Assembly (NCBI GenBank): GCA_963704295.1
Contig: OY969884.1
Location: 2,170,001 to 2,234,000 of the forward strand
DNA from: JACCVL01 sp963704295
GTDB lineage: Bacteria; Actinomycetota; Actinomycetes; Propionibacteriales; Nocardioidaceae
DNA length: 64,000 nucleotides
Reading direction: 5' to 3'
Under the pieces are notes generated by a model. It ran no database searches. It was given only the letters and a program-made list of their open reading frames with translations, and had not been told where the DNA came from. Made by a program: the position numbers and the translations under genes. Positions within the stretch are counted from its first letter, which is position 1; every line of letters begins with the position of its first letter. Positions 35,087-44,161 of this stretch are shown piece by piece.

Positions 35087-35694
35087 GCGGGCCGGCCCCG
35101 GCGCCTAGGCTCGCAGCCGTGGCCGCCTCGCTCGACGACACCGCCTTCCGCGCGACGCTGGGACGGTTCGCCAGCGGGGTGACCGTGTTGACCACCGCGC
35201 ACGACGGCGTCGACCACGCGATCACGGCCAGCGCGTTCACCTCGGTGTCGCTCGACCCGCCGCTGGTGCTGGTCTGCGTGGACCACCACAACCGGTTGCA
35301 CGATCCGGTGCTTGCTGCCGGTGTGTGGGGGATCTCGGTGCTGGCGGAGTCGGCCCGAGACGTCGCGACCTGGCTGGCCACCCGCGGCCGCGACATCAGC
35401 CACCAGCTGGACCGGGTGCCGCACCACCGCGGTGCGGTGACCGACGTGGCGCTCGTCGACGGGGCGCTCGCCTGGCTGGAGTGCCGTACCTGGGCGGCCT
35501 ACGACGGGTCGGATCACACGATCTTGGTCGGCGAGGTGGTCGGCGCCGCGGTGGGCGCCGAACACGAAGGACCGCTGATGTACTACCGGTCGCACTACGG
35601 CGCGCTGGTTCCCTGGCCGGTCAGCGAGAAGGGGACCGACCCCGCCGCACCAGGCACCGAGTCCGCCGCCGGGGTGTCGACCGGCCGCCAGTAG
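35083..35694 (+). CDS. Flavin reductase-like protein
   Basis: A 203-residue protein of the FMN-binding flavin reductase family. Key segments are FASGVTVLTTAHDGVDHAITA, core FASGVTVLT, then ITASAFTSVSLDPPLVLVCV and ILVGEVVGA. Such proteins supply reduced FMN to monooxygenases or hold FMN themselves. The family core ends near LMYYRSHYGALVPW; the remaining 30 residues are low-complexity and overlap the end of the convergent GNAT gene by 100 bases. ATG 35083 couples to the VanW stop; GTG 35119 is an alternative. Confidence 0.85.
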   Translation: MSGPAPAPRLAAVAASLDDTAFRATLGRFASGVTVLTTAHDGVDHAITASAFTSVSLDPPLVLVCVDHHNRLHDPVLAAGVWGISVLAESARDVATWLATRGRDISHQLDRVPHHRGAVTDVALVDGALAWLECRTWAAYDGSDHTILVGEVVGAAVGAEHEGPLMYYRSHYGALVPWPVSEKGTDPAAPGTESAAGVSTGRQ

Positions 35695-36638
35695 CGGTAG
35701 CGGTGGTGCGTGACGAACCCGTACGCCTCGTAGAGAGCGATCGCCGCGGCGTTGCCCGGCAGGGTCTGCAGGTAGGCGGATCTGGCGCCGTGCTCGGCGC
35801 CCCAGGCGAGCAGCGCGTCGACCACGCGCCGGCCGAGCCCCTCCCGGCGCCGGTCAGGGATGACCTCGACCGCGGACAGGCCCAGCCAGTCACCGGTCAC
35901 CACCCCGCGGCCGATGGCGACCGGCGGATCCTCCACCGACGCCAGGCACACCGTCTCCGGCCCGGCGAGAACGTGGTCGAGCACGTCGCGCGGGACCTCC
36001 CCGGTGCGTCCGTAGAGGCCGGTCCACCCCGCGGTGAGCGTGTCGGACAGCGACACCGGGCCGGCTCCCGCCGGGCGGGTGGTGCGGCGGGCCTGCGCGA
36101 TGGAGGCCACCTGGACCAGGACGCCTTCCTCGTGCCGGGCGATCCCCCAGCCCGCTGCCGGCAACTCCTGCTCCAGGCCGGAGCCGACGATCACCTGCAG
36201 CAGCGGCGGCAGCGCGCGCCGTTCGTAGAACTCCCGGACCCGGTCCAGCGCGGCCCGGACCGGCAGGCCCGGGTCGCCCGCGGGGAGCGCCGAGTTCGCC
36301 CGGCCGGTGAAGCCGCCCGCCGCGCGCAACCGCCAGGCACCCACGGTCTCGACCGTGGTCGCCGGCCAACCCGCGTCGGCGACCGTCTCCAGCCGATCGG
36401 CGCTGACCCGGAGCAGGGTCGCCGTCCGCGGGGGGACCGGCTTCCCGGTGACGAGCTCGTCACGCCGGAAGCGGACCAGCGTGCCGTCCTCCCGGCGGAC
36501 GGCGACCTCGGCGTCGTCGAGGCGCTCCAGCACGCCGAGCACGTCGGTCAGCGCCGGACCGCCGCTCGGGCCGGTCTGCCCCGGGAGCCGGCGGCGCACG
36601 ACGACGCGGGTGCCGACGTCGGCTGCGTTCAGCGGCAC
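35595..36638 (-). CDS. GNAT-family N-acetyltransferase
   Basis: A 347-residue protein. The C-terminal part is a GNAT domain with VIPDRRREGLGRRVVDALL (acetyl-CoA loop, core RRREGLGRRV) and LQTLPGNAAAIALYEAYGF. The N-terminal 90 residues form a small beta-rich domain with RVVVRRRLPGQ, typical of a two-domain actinobacterial group; a duplicated, degenerate GNAT may lie between. The acceptor is unknown. GTG 36638 has GGGAG upstream. The last 30 codons overlap the flavin reductase gene on the other strand. Confidence 0.82.
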   Translation of the reverse strand: MPLNAADVGTRVVVRRRLPGQTGPSGGPALTDVLGVLERLDDAEVAVRREDGTLVRFRRDELVTGKPVPPRTATLLRVSADRLETVADAGWPATTVETVGAWRLRAAGGFTGRANSALPAGDPGLPVRAALDRVREFYERRALPPLLQVIVGSGLEQELPAAGWGIARHEEGVLVQVASIAQARRTTRPAGAGPVSLSDTLTAGWTGLYGRTGEVPRDVLDHVLAGPETVCLASVEDPPVAIGRGVVTGDWLGLSAVEVIPDRRREGLGRRVVDALLAWGAEHGARSAYLQTLPGNAAAIALYEAYGFVTHHRYRYWRPVDTPAADSVPGAAGSVPFSLTGQGTSAP

Positions 36639-36753
36639 TTCTGCTCCCGCGTGGTGGGGGGAGAGCGGACGGCGTGTGGCGCGGGAGATACTAGGCTTGC
36701 TACGTCGGACCCCAGGCACCAGCGGGGTCCACCCCGACCGGAGGAGGGACCAG

Positions 36754-37077
36754 GTGACCTACGTCATCGCGCAGCCGTGTGTGGACGTCAAGGACCGAGG
36801 CTGCGTCGACGAGTGTCCGGTCGACTGCATCTACGAGGGTCAGCGGATGCTCTACATCCACCCTGACGAGTGCGTCGACTGTGGAGCCTGTGAGCCCGTC
36901 TGCCCGGTCGAGGCAATCTTCTACGAGGACGACACCCCCGAGGAGTGGAAGAGCTACTACGCCGCCAACGTCGAGTTCTTCGACGACCTCGGCTCGCCCG
37001 GCGGCGCCGCCAAGCTCGGCGTCATCGACAAGGACCACCCCTCGATCGCCGCGCTGCCCCCGCAGAACCAGGAGTGA
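36754..37077 (+). CDS. fdxA: 7Fe-8S ferredoxin
   Basis: A 107-residue ferredoxin. The first cluster motif is CVDVKDRGCVDECPVDC, and the second is CVDCGACEPVCPVEA, matching the [3Fe-4S][4Fe-4S] type with a C-terminal helical extension common in actinobacteria. It shuttles low-potential electrons in the cytoplasm. GTG 36754 has the strong ribosome site GGAGGAGGGA. dapC follows 23 bases later; the fdxA-dapC pairing is widely conserved in actinobacteria. Confidence 0.95.
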   Translation: MTYVIAQPCVDVKDRGCVDECPVDCIYEGQRMLYIHPDECVDCGACEPVCPVEAIFYEDDTPEEWKSYYAANVEFFDDLGSPGGAAKLGVIDKDHPSIAALPPQNQE

Positions 37078-37100
37078 CCTCCGACCGCGGACACCGACCG

Positions 37101-38186
37101 GTGTCCGCCCGGCTGCCCGCCTTCCCGTGGGACCGGCTCGGCCCCGCTCGTGCGACCGCGGCCGCTCACCCGGACGGTCTCGTCGACCTGTCGATCGGCA
37201 CGCCGGTCGACCCGACGCCGCAGGTCGTCCAGCAGGCGCTCGTCGCGGGTTCGGACGCCCCCGGCTATCCCCAGACGACCGGTACCCCCGAGCTCCGCGC
37301 CGCCGCGGCCGCCTGGCTGCGGCGGCGCTTCGACGTGGCCGTGGTGTCACCGGAAGCCGTGCTCCCCGCGATCGGGCTGAAGGAGCTGGTCTCGTCTCTC
37401 GCACTGCACCTCGGGCTCGGCAGCGACGACCTGGTCGTGATCCCGGAGCTGGCGTACCCGACCTACGAGCTCGGGGCCCGGCTGGCGGGCTGCGAGGTGC
37501 TGGCGGCCGACAGCCTGACCGCGCTGGGCCCGCGGCGTCCGGCGCTGGTGTGGGTCAACTCGCCTGCCAACCCGACCGGACGGGTGTTGCCGGCTGAGCA
37601 CCTGCGGAAGGTCGTGGCCTGGGCCCGCGAGCGTGGCGCGTTGACGGTCTCGGACGAGTGCTACCTCGAGCTCGGCTGGGAGGCGCAGCCCGTGTCGGTG
37701 CTGCACCCAGACGTGTGCGACGGCTCGCACGCCGGCGTGCTGGCCCTGCACTCGCTGTCCAAGCGGTCCACGATGGCCGGCTACCGGGCCGGCTTCGTCG
37801 CCGGCGACGAGCAGGTGGTCGCCGAGCTGCTCTCCGTACGACGCAACCTCGGCCTGATGATGCCGGCTCCGGTGCAGCGGGCGGCGACCGCGGCGCTCGC
37901 CGACGACGCACACGTGGTCGAGCAGCGCGCCCGCTACGCCCGCCGTCGCGACCTGCTGCGTGCCGCGCTGGTGACGACCGGGTTCCGCATCGACCACTCC
38001 GAGGCCGGGCTCTACCTGTGGGCGACCCGGGACGAGCCGTGCGACGACACCGTGGCCGACCTCGCCCGGCGCGGTGTGCTGGTGGCTCCCGGCGACTTCT
38101 ACGGACCCGCCGGAGCCCGGCACGTGCGGGTCGCACTCACCGCCACCGACGAGCGGGTCCAGGCGGCCGTCGCGCGGCTGAACTGA
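37101..38186 (+). CDS. dapC: Succinyldiaminopimelate aminotransferase
   Basis: A 361-residue class I/II PLP aminotransferase for the succinylase branch of lysine/meso-DAP synthesis. Motifs are LSIGTPVDPTP, VNSPANPTGRVLP, the PLP-Lys in LHSLSKRSTMAGYRAGF (SLSKRS), and ALTATDERV near the end. Position behind fdxA and close to dapD and dapE supports this substrate over other aminotransferases. GTG 37101 gives the conserved start SARLPAFPWDRL; GTG 37074, overlapping the fdxA stop, is an upstream option. Confidence 0.93.
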   Translation: MSARLPAFPWDRLGPARATAAAHPDGLVDLSIGTPVDPTPQVVQQALVAGSDAPGYPQTTGTPELRAAAAAWLRRRFDVAVVSPEAVLPAIGLKELVSSLALHLGLGSDDLVVIPELAYPTYELGARLAGCEVLAADSLTALGPRRPALVWVNSPANPTGRVLPAEHLRKVVAWARERGALTVSDECYLELGWEAQPVSVLHPDVCDGSHAGVLALHSLSKRSTMAGYRAGFVAGDEQVVAELLSVRRNLGLMMPAPVQRAATAALADDAHVVEQRARYARRRDLLRAALVTTGFRIDHSEAGLYLWATRDEPCDDTVADLARRGVLVAPGDFYGPAGARHVRVALTATDERVQAAVARLN

Positions 38187-38208
38187 CCGCCCGCGCACCG
38201 TGGCCTAG

Positions 38209-39183
38209 TCAGGCGACGTCGACGTGCACGTGGTCGAGGTGCCGCAGCACGGTGGAGTCGCCCGAACCGTCGCCCTCGTCGTACTCGCGCCACCCCTCGC
38301 CGGACCGGGCGGCAGTCCAGATCCGGTCGTCGAAGATCACCGTCGCGATCGACAACCGCTCCGCCTGAGCCACCAGGAAGTGGGCCAGCGCCCAGCCGCG
38401 CTGGGTGTTCACCGGGCGCACCGGGCGGAAGAAGTAGTCCACCGCGCGGCCGGCGTAGTGGGTGGAGCCCTCGCTGTGCCCGGACGCGACGCCACCGGGT
38501 GCGAAACCGCCCGCGGCGAGGTCCCCGAACGCCAGCGCCACCTCCTCGCGCACCGTCTCCGCGCGCGGTGTCAGCCCGGACGGGCCGGCCTGCTGCTCGG
38601 CGACGTCCGGGTCGTCCACCTCGCAGCTGAACGCCGCGGGGCTGTAGCCGGTCAAGGCCGAGGCGAGCGCCCGCGCGTTCAGCTCGTGCGAGGCGTAGGC
38701 GCTGCCGTCGGCGGAGCGCTGCACCTCTTGCGCGGCCTCGTCGATCGGCATGTTCTGGTAGCCGTCGACCTCGGTGAGGGCGTCGTAGAAGGCGTTGGTC
38801 GCGTAGTACGGGTCCATCAGCTGGGCCGGCCGGCCCCACCCCTGGCTGGGGCGCTGCTGGAAGAGCCCGAGCGAGTCGCGGTCCCCGTAGTCGAGGTTGA
38901 GGATCTTCGACTCCTGGTACGCCGTCGCCAAGGCGATGGACGCGGCTCGCGCCGGCATCTGACGGCGCACGCTCACCGCCGCGATCGTCGCGGCGTACCT
39001 GGCCTGCTCCTGGTCGAGGTCGACGCTGCTGCCGGCGACCTCGGCCGTGCACACCGCCTCGCCGGGCAGCGTGCCGATCACATTGCGCAGCACGTAGACC
39101 CCGGCCACCACCAGCAGGCTGAGGACCGCGAGTGCGGCCACCACGGTGACCAGGGTGCGCAGCGGTCGGGACAGTGAGCTCAT
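38209..39183 (-). CDS. Secreted/membrane-anchored cell-wall protein with lysozyme-like and ARB-07466-like domains
   Basis: A 324-residue protein with one N-terminal membrane helix or uncleaved signal (LVTVVAALAVLSLLVVAGVYV). Residues about 60-180 resemble a lysozyme/transglycosylase-like fold: ALATAYQESKI, SLGLFQQRPSQGWG. The C-terminal region (about 215-324) matches the ARB-07466-type domain with GSTHYAGRAVDYFF and the final HLDHVHVDV, whose His/Asp resemble metal ligands of M15-like peptidases. A role in wall turnover is inferred. It is convergent with dapC and 34 bases upstream of where dapD ends. Confidence 0.75.
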   Translation of the reverse strand: MSSLSRPLRTLVTVVAALAVLSLLVVAGVYVLRNVIGTLPGEAVCTAEVAGSSVDLDQEQARYAATIAAVSVRRQMPARAASIALATAYQESKILNLDYGDRDSLGLFQQRPSQGWGRPAQLMDPYYATNAFYDALTEVDGYQNMPIDEAAQEVQRSADGSAYASHELNARALASALTGYSPAAFSCEVDDPDVAEQQAGPSGLTPRAETVREEVALAFGDLAAGGFAPGGVASGHSEGSTHYAGRAVDYFFRPVRPVNTQRGWALAHFLVAQAERLSIATVIFDDRIWTAARSGEGWREYDEGDGSGDSTVLRHLDHVHVDVA

Positions 39184-39217
39184 CGGACCGACAACGGTAC
39201 GGGCCCGGCGCGGTCGG

Positions 39218-40198
39218 TCAGTTCGTGTGCAGGTCGGTGTTTAGGTCGATGCCCCTGCCGAGGCGGGGCCGCACCTCGATCGCACCGGTTACAGAGTTGC
39301 GCCAGAACTGCAGCCCGTCCCGTCCGGACAGGTCGCGTGCCTTGACCACCTCGCCGTCGGGCCGGGTGACCTTGGTCCCGGCGGTCAGGTAGCAGCCGGC
39401 CTCCACCACGCAGTCGTCCCCGAGCGAGATGCCGAGCCCGGCGTTGGCACCGAGCAGGCAGCGCCGCCCGATGCGCACCACCTCGGTGCCGCCGCCGGAC
39501 AGGGTGCCCATCACCGAGGCGCCGCCACCGATGTCGCTGCCGTCTCCCACGACCACCCCGGCCGACACCCGACCCTCCACCATCGAGGTGCCGAGCGTGC
39601 CGGCGTTGAAGTTGACGAAGCCCTCGTGCATCACCGTGGTGCCGCTGGCCAGGTGCGCGCCCAGACGGACCCGGTCGGCGTCACCGATCCGCACCCCGTC
39701 CGGCACGACGTAGTCGGTCATCCGCGGGAACTTGTCGACACTGGTCACCTGCAGGTGCACGCCGGCGGCGCGGGCGCGGGCACGGACCTCCTCGAACCGG
39801 TCCACGGCACACGGTCCCAGGGAGGTCCACACGACGTTGCTCAGCCGGTTGAAGATGCCGTCGAGGTTCTGTCCGTGCGGCGCGACCAGGCGGGTGCTGA
39901 GCAGGTGCAACCGCAGGTAGGCGTCCGGAGCGTCGGCCGGGGCGGCGGACAGCTCGATCTCGCGCCGCACCACCTCGCGGCGCACCCGGCGCACCTCGTC
40001 GGGGGTCGCCAGCGCGCCCAGGCGTCGCTCGTCGGCCTCCACCGTCGCCTTGGATGCCGCGCCGAGGAAGGGGCCGGGATACCAGGTGTCGAGAACCTGG
40101 CCGTCGGCCGCGACGGTGGCGAGACCGACACCCCAGGCGGTTCCGGCGTGCCTGACCTCGGAGATGTCACCGGCTGCGGAGTCGTCGGGCTGCGTCAC
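39218..40198 (-). CDS. dapD: Tetrahydrodipicolinate N-succinyltransferase
   Basis: A 326-residue enzyme that succinylates tetrahydrodipicolinate. It has an N-terminal mixed domain and a left-handed beta-helix of hexapeptide repeats, seen in VRLGAHLASGTTVMHEGFVN (cut to 20) and SAGVVVGDGSDIGGGASVMG. Length fits the longer actinobacterial DapD group. Start GTG 40198 lies only 37 bases from the divergent VOC gene, so both probably have very short leaders. Confidence 0.95.
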   Translation of the reverse strand: MTQPDDSAAGDISEVRHAGTAWGVGLATVAADGQVLDTWYPGPFLGAASKATVEADERRLGALATPDEVRRVRREVVRREIELSAAPADAPDAYLRLHLLSTRLVAPHGQNLDGIFNRLSNVVWTSLGPCAVDRFEEVRARARAAGVHLQVTSVDKFPRMTDYVVPDGVRIGDADRVRLGAHLASGTTVMHEGFVNFNAGTLGTSMVEGRVSAGVVVGDGSDIGGGASVMGTLSGGGTEVVRIGRRCLLGANAGLGISLGDDCVVEAGCYLTAGTKVTRPDGEVVKARDLSGRDGLQFWRNSVTGAIEVRPRLGRGIDLNTDLHTN

Positions 40199-40235
40199 GT
40201 GGGTGACCGTACCGGGATCCCCTAGGGTGCGCGTC

Positions 40236-40907
40236 ATGTCGCTCGCCCGCTTCAAGGACTTGTGCATCGACGCCACCGACCCGGACCGGATGGCCCGCTT
40301 CTGGTCCGCCGCGCTGGGGCTGCGCAGCGAGCCCCTCGACGACGGCGACGTGCACCTGGTGGGGGCGACGCCGGAGGCCGGCGTCTGGGTCAACCGGGTG
40401 GACGAGCCGCGCACGGTCAAGCAGCGCGTGCACCTGGACGTGAACGCCTCCTCGGTCGAGGAGGTGGAGGGGTTCGGCGCCGTGCGGCTGTCGGCGGCGG
40501 ATGAGTTCCCGTGGACCGTGCTGGCCGACCCGGAGGGCGGCGAGCTGTGCGTGTTCGTGCGGGAGCGGGTCGACGACTACCGGCTGTACGAGGTGGGGGT
40601 CGACGCCGTCGACGCTGCCTCGATCGCGGCCTGGTGGGCCGACGTCCTGGGCGGGAACCTCGCGCACTCCGACCACGGCTTCAGCTACATCGACGACATC
40701 CCGGGTGTTCCGTTCGACTCCTTCGACTTCAGCCCGGTGCCCGAGCCCAAGACGGTGAAGAACCGGGTGCACTGGGACGTCACGGCCGATGCGGTCCAAC
40801 CGCTTCTCGACGCGGGCGCCCGCCTGCTTCGCGAGCCCGACGGCGAGATCGAGTGGCACGTCCTCGCCGATCCGGAGGGCAACGAGTTCTGCGTCTTCAC
40901 CGACTGA
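40236..40907 (+). CDS. VOC/glyoxalase-like protein, two tandem domains
   Basis: A 223-residue protein made of two vicinal-oxygen-chelate domains. The first starts FKDLCIDATDPDRMARFWSA and ends WTVLADPEGGELCVF; the second runs from about residue 115 to WHVLADPEGNEFCVF. Repeated ADPEGxExCVF motifs show the duplication. The family includes glyoxalases, dioxygenases and resistance proteins; no function can be assigned. It is divergent from dapD and just upstream of dapE. Confidence 0.85.
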   Translation: MSLARFKDLCIDATDPDRMARFWSAALGLRSEPLDDGDVHLVGATPEAGVWVNRVDEPRTVKQRVHLDVNASSVEEVEGFGAVRLSAADEFPWTVLADPEGGELCVFVRERVDDYRLYEVGVDAVDAASIAAWWADVLGGNLAHSDHGFSYIDDIPGVPFDSFDFSPVPEPKTVKNRVHWDVTADAVQPLLDAGARLLREPDGEIEWHVLADPEGNEFCVFTD

Positions 40908-40950
40908 GCCGGTCGCGCGGCGTCCGGGCCGGTGCGTGACAATGCCGCGC

Positions 40951-42024
40951 ATGCCCGTTCCCCGACTGGACCTGACCGCCGACGTCGTCGATCTCACCGC
41001 CGCGCTGGTCGACATCGAATCGGTCTCGGCCGACGAGGCCGAGATCGCGACGGCCATCGCCGAGGCGCTGAGCCCGGTGCCGCACCTCGAGGTCGTCCGG
41101 GACGGCAACACCGTCCTGGCTCGCACCGACCTCGGCCGGTCGGAGCGGGTGGTCGTCGCGGGGCACATCGACACGGTGCCGCTGAACGCCAACCTGCCGT
41201 CCCGGCTCGACGCCGAGCACCTGCACGGGCTGGGCTCCTGTGACATGAAGGGCGGGGTCGCCATCGGGTTGGGCTTGGCCGCGTCGCTTCCCGAACCGGT
41301 CCGCGACGTCACGTACCTGTTCTACGAGTGCGAGGAGATCGAGGCCGAGCACAACGGCCTCGGCCGGCTGGCCCGGACCCGGCCGGAGCTGCTCGCCGCC
41401 GACTTCGCCATCTTGATGGAGCCGAGCGGCGCGGTGGTCGAGGCGGGCTGCCAGGGCACGATGCGGGTCGACGTGCTCGCGCGGGGGGAGCGGGCACACA
41501 GCGCCCGGTGGTGGATGGGGGTGAACGCGATCCACGCCGCGGCACCGGTGCTCGACCGACTGGTGGCCTACGAGCCGCGTCAGCCCGTCATCGACGGCCT
41601 CACCTACCGGGAGGGGCTGAACGCGGTCGGCGTCGAGGGTGGGGTGGCCGGCAACGTGTTGCCCGACGTGTGCCGCGTGTCGGTCAACTACCGCTTCGCG
41701 CCGGACCGTGACGTCGAGCAGGCCATGGCTCACCTGGCGGAGGTCTTCGACGGCTTCGAGCTCGCGCTCCGGGACTCGGCGCCCGGGGCCATGCCCGGGC
41801 TGGACCGGCCCGCGGCCGCCGCCTTCGTGCGGGCCGTCGGCGGCGAGCCGCAGCCGAAGTTCGGCTGGACCGACGTGTCCCAGTTCACCGCGCTCGGCGT
41901 CCCCGCGGTCAACTACGGGCCCGGCGACCCCTCGCTCGCGCACACCCAGGCGGAGCGGGTCCCGCTGGCCCACCTGCGACATTGCGAGGATCGGATGCGG
42001 GCCTGGCTCACCGCGGCTGGCTAG
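40951..42024 (+). CDS. dapE: Succinyl-diaminopimelate desuccinylase
   Basis: A 357-residue M20-family zinc hydrolase. The metal ligands are in VAGHIDTVPLN and GSCDMKGGVA, the catalytic Glu pair in FYECEEIEAEHNG, and further ligands in MEPSGAVVEAGCQG and the C-terminal AHTQAERV. It removes succinate from succinyl-DAP, completing with dapC and dapD a nearly contiguous pathway. ATG 40951 is chosen; ATG 40942 is equally possible. Confidence 0.95.
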   Translation: MPVPRLDLTADVVDLTAALVDIESVSADEAEIATAIAEALSPVPHLEVVRDGNTVLARTDLGRSERVVVAGHIDTVPLNANLPSRLDAEHLHGLGSCDMKGGVAIGLGLAASLPEPVRDVTYLFYECEEIEAEHNGLGRLARTRPELLAADFAILMEPSGAVVEAGCQGTMRVDVLARGERAHSARWWMGVNAIHAAAPVLDRLVAYEPRQPVIDGLTYREGLNAVGVEGGVAGNVLPDVCRVSVNYRFAPDRDVEQAMAHLAEVFDGFELALRDSAPGAMPGLDRPAAAAFVRAVGGEPQPKFGWTDVSQFTALGVPAVNYGPGDPSLAHTQAERVPLAHLRHCEDRMRAWLTAAG

Positions 42025-42034
42025 CCTCGTCGTC

Positions 42035-42853
42035 GTGACCGAACCGAGCGCCGACGGCCGACCCGATCCGACGGGCAGAGCCCGTACCGCGCCCCGACAG
42101 CGCTACGGCGGGCCGGTGCTGCGGCGACGCTCGCAGGTGCTGGGCACCACCACCGACCAGCGCCTGCTGGACTCCCGCGGCCGGACCGACTGGGTGCACA
42201 CAGACCCGTGGCGGGTGCTGCGGATCCAGTCGGAGTTCGTCGAGGGGTTCGGCATGCTTGCCGAGCTCGGCGCGGCGATCAGCGTCTTCGGCAGCGCCCG
42301 GACCGGGCCAGAGGACCTCAGCTATCGGCTCGCCGAGCGGCTCGGGCGTGAGCTGGCGGAACGCGGCTACGCCGTGATCACCGGGGGCGGGCCGGGCGTG
42401 ATGGAGGCGGCGAACCGCGGGGCGTCACAGGCCGGAGGGGTGTCGGTGGGCCTGGGCATCGAGCTGCCCTTCGAGCAGGGGCTGAACGAGTGGGTCGACG
42501 TCGGCATCAACTTCCGCTACTTCTTCGCCCGCAAGACCATGTTCGTGAAGTACTCGCAGGGCTACGTCGTGTTCCCAGGTGGTTTCGGGACGTTGGACGA
42601 GCTGTTCGAGGCCATCACGCTGAGCCAGACGCACAAGATCACCCGGTTCCCGGTGGTGCTCTTCGGATCGACCTACTGGCGCGGTCTGATCGACTGGCTG
42701 CGGGGCCCCGTGCTCAGCGAGGGCAAGGTGTCCGAGCACGACTTCGCCATGCTGCACGTCACCGACGACGTGGACGAGGCGCTGGCGATCATCGAGGAGG
42801 CGGCTCAGGCTCGGACCAACCCGACGCCGGCGGAGCCCCAGCGGCCCGAGTAG
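42035..42853 (+). CDS. TIGR00730-family Rossmann-fold protein (LOG-like)
   Basis: A 272-residue protein of the LOG/lysine-decarboxylase-like family. The nucleotide-binding motifs are VITGGGPGVMEAANRGA and PGGFGTLDELFE. Members release free cytokinins or hydrolyse nucleoside 5'-monophosphates to base and ribose phosphate. The N-terminus extends about 75 residues beyond the core, as in many actinobacterial members. GTG 42035 lies ten bases behind dapE. Confidence 0.9.
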   Translation: MTEPSADGRPDPTGRARTAPRQRYGGPVLRRRSQVLGTTTDQRLLDSRGRTDWVHTDPWRVLRIQSEFVEGFGMLAELGAAISVFGSARTGPEDLSYRLAERLGRELAERGYAVITGGGPGVMEAANRGASQAGGVSVGLGIELPFEQGLNEWVDVGINFRYFFARKTMFVKYSQGYVVFPGGFGTLDELFEAITLSQTHKITRFPVVLFGSTYWRGLIDWLRGPVLSEGKVSEHDFAMLHVTDDVDEALAIIEEAAQARTNPTPAEPQRPE

Positions 42854-42870
42854 CCGGGCTGCGCGCGCGG

Positions 42871-43767
42871 TCAGGCCAGACCGCGCCGGGGACGTGCCGG
42901 CGGCCGGTCCCCCCGGATCGCCGCCACCATGTCCAACACCTGACGGGTTTCCCGCACGTCGTGCGCCCGGAAGGCGAGCGCGCCCTGCCAGGCGGCGACC
43001 GCCGTGGCCGCGAGCGTCCCGAACATCCGCTCGTCCACCGGCAGGTCCAGCGTCTCGCCGACGAAGTCCTTGTTGGACAGCGCCACCAGCACCGGCCACC
43101 CGGTCGAGACCAGTCGGTCGATGCGCCGGGTCAGCTCCAGCGAGTGGTAGGTGTTCTTGCCGAAGTCGTGCGTCGGGTCCACCAGGATGCCGTCCGGACG
43201 GACGCCGGCGGCGACGGCTCGCTCGGCGAGCCGCGTCGTCCCGGCGACCACGTCGGCCACCACGTCGTCGTAGGCCACCCGGTGCGGGCCGGTGCGAGGC
43301 GGCAGGCCGCCGGTGTGGCTGCACACCAGGCCGACGCCGTGCGCGGCAGCCACCTCGGCGAGCCGGGGATCCGCGCCGGCCCAGGCGTCGTTGACCAGGT
43401 CGGCACCCGCTGCGCAGAGGACATCGGCCACTTCGCTCCGCCAGGTGTCCACGCTGAGCACCAGATCGGCGTGCCGTGCCCGCACCTCACCGACCAGCCT
43501 CTCGGTACGCCTCAGCTCCTCACCGATCCCGACGTCCTCCCCGTACCCGGCCTTGACGCCACCGATGTCCACCACGTCGGCGCCGTCCAGCACCACCTGC
43601 TCCACTCGATCCAGGGCAGCCTCGAGACCGAACGTCTCGCCCGGGTCGGAGAACGAGTCCGGGGTGCGGTTGACCACCGCCATCACGATCGGTCGCTCCG
43701 GTCCGAAGGTGCGGGCGCGGAGTCGGAGCGCGCGTCCGGGGGCGTCCGCGGTCGCCGACTCGGGCAT
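42871..43767 (-). CDS. Dihydropteroate synthase-like protein (FolP2 type)
   Basis: A 298-residue TIM-barrel protein of the DHPS family. Pterin-site motifs are VMAVVNRTPDSFSDPG and GADVVDIGGVKAG; in the second, true DHPS has DIGGEST, so the loop is altered as in the mycobacterial FolP2 paralogue, whose DHPS activity is doubtful. Context (LOG on one side, DivIVA-domain and tag on the other) also mirrors M. tuberculosis folP2 (Rv1207). The glucosyl-3-phosphoglycerate synthase gene usually beside it is absent. ATG 43767 is the start. Confidence 0.88.
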   Translation of the reverse strand: MPESATADAPGRALRLRARTFGPERPIVMAVVNRTPDSFSDPGETFGLEAALDRVEQVVLDGADVVDIGGVKAGYGEDVGIGEELRRTERLVGEVRARHADLVLSVDTWRSEVADVLCAAGADLVNDAWAGADPRLAEVAAAHGVGLVCSHTGGLPPRTGPHRVAYDDVVADVVAGTTRLAERAVAAGVRPDGILVDPTHDFGKNTYHSLELTRRIDRLVSTGWPVLVALSNKDFVGETLDLPVDERMFGTLAATAVAAWQGALAFRAHDVRETRQVLDMVAAIRGDRPPARPRRGLA

Positions 43768-43801
43768 TCGGTCAGCATCGCACCGTGGCACGATCGACCG
43801 C

Positions 43802-44161
43802 GTGACCTGGGTGCTGTGGGCGCTGGCGGTGGTGGTGATCGGTGCATGCGCGGTCCTGGCCGCGGGTCGGGGCGGGCAGCTGCGAGACGTGTCCGACGAC
43901 CGGCCGGACGTGCTCGTGCCGGGTGACCGTCCGCTCGGCGCCGAAGACGTACGGGCGGTGCGGTTCACCACCGCCTTCCGGGGGTACCGGATGGACGAGG
44001 TGGACGCGCTGCTGGCCCGGCTGGCAGCCGAGCTGGACGCCCTCGCCCCACCGCCCGGTTCGCCCGGGGGCTCCACCGGGAGCTCTGCCGAGGTGCACCA
44101 TCCCCCGGACGTGACCTCGACGAACCGCGGCGGGGAGCGAGGTGCTCCCGGTGCAGGCTGA
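43802..44161 (+). CDS. DivIVA-domain membrane protein (Rv1209-like)
   Basis: A 119-residue protein with an N-terminal membrane helix (WVLWALAVVVIGACAVLAA) and a short cytoplasmic DivIVA-type motif, VRFTTAFRGYRMDEVDALLA. The C-terminal 35 residues are Pro/Gly/Ser-rich. Such proteins probably attach to polar growth or division structures. GTG 43802 is 34 bases from the divergent folP2-like start. Its end overlaps the SRPBCC gene by 20 bases. Confidence 0.82.
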   Translation: MTWVLWALAVVVIGACAVLAAGRGGQLRDVSDDRPDVLVPGDRPLGAEDVRAVRFTTAFRGYRMDEVDALLARLAAELDALAPPPGSPGGSTGSSAEVHHPPDVTSTNRGGERGAPGAG

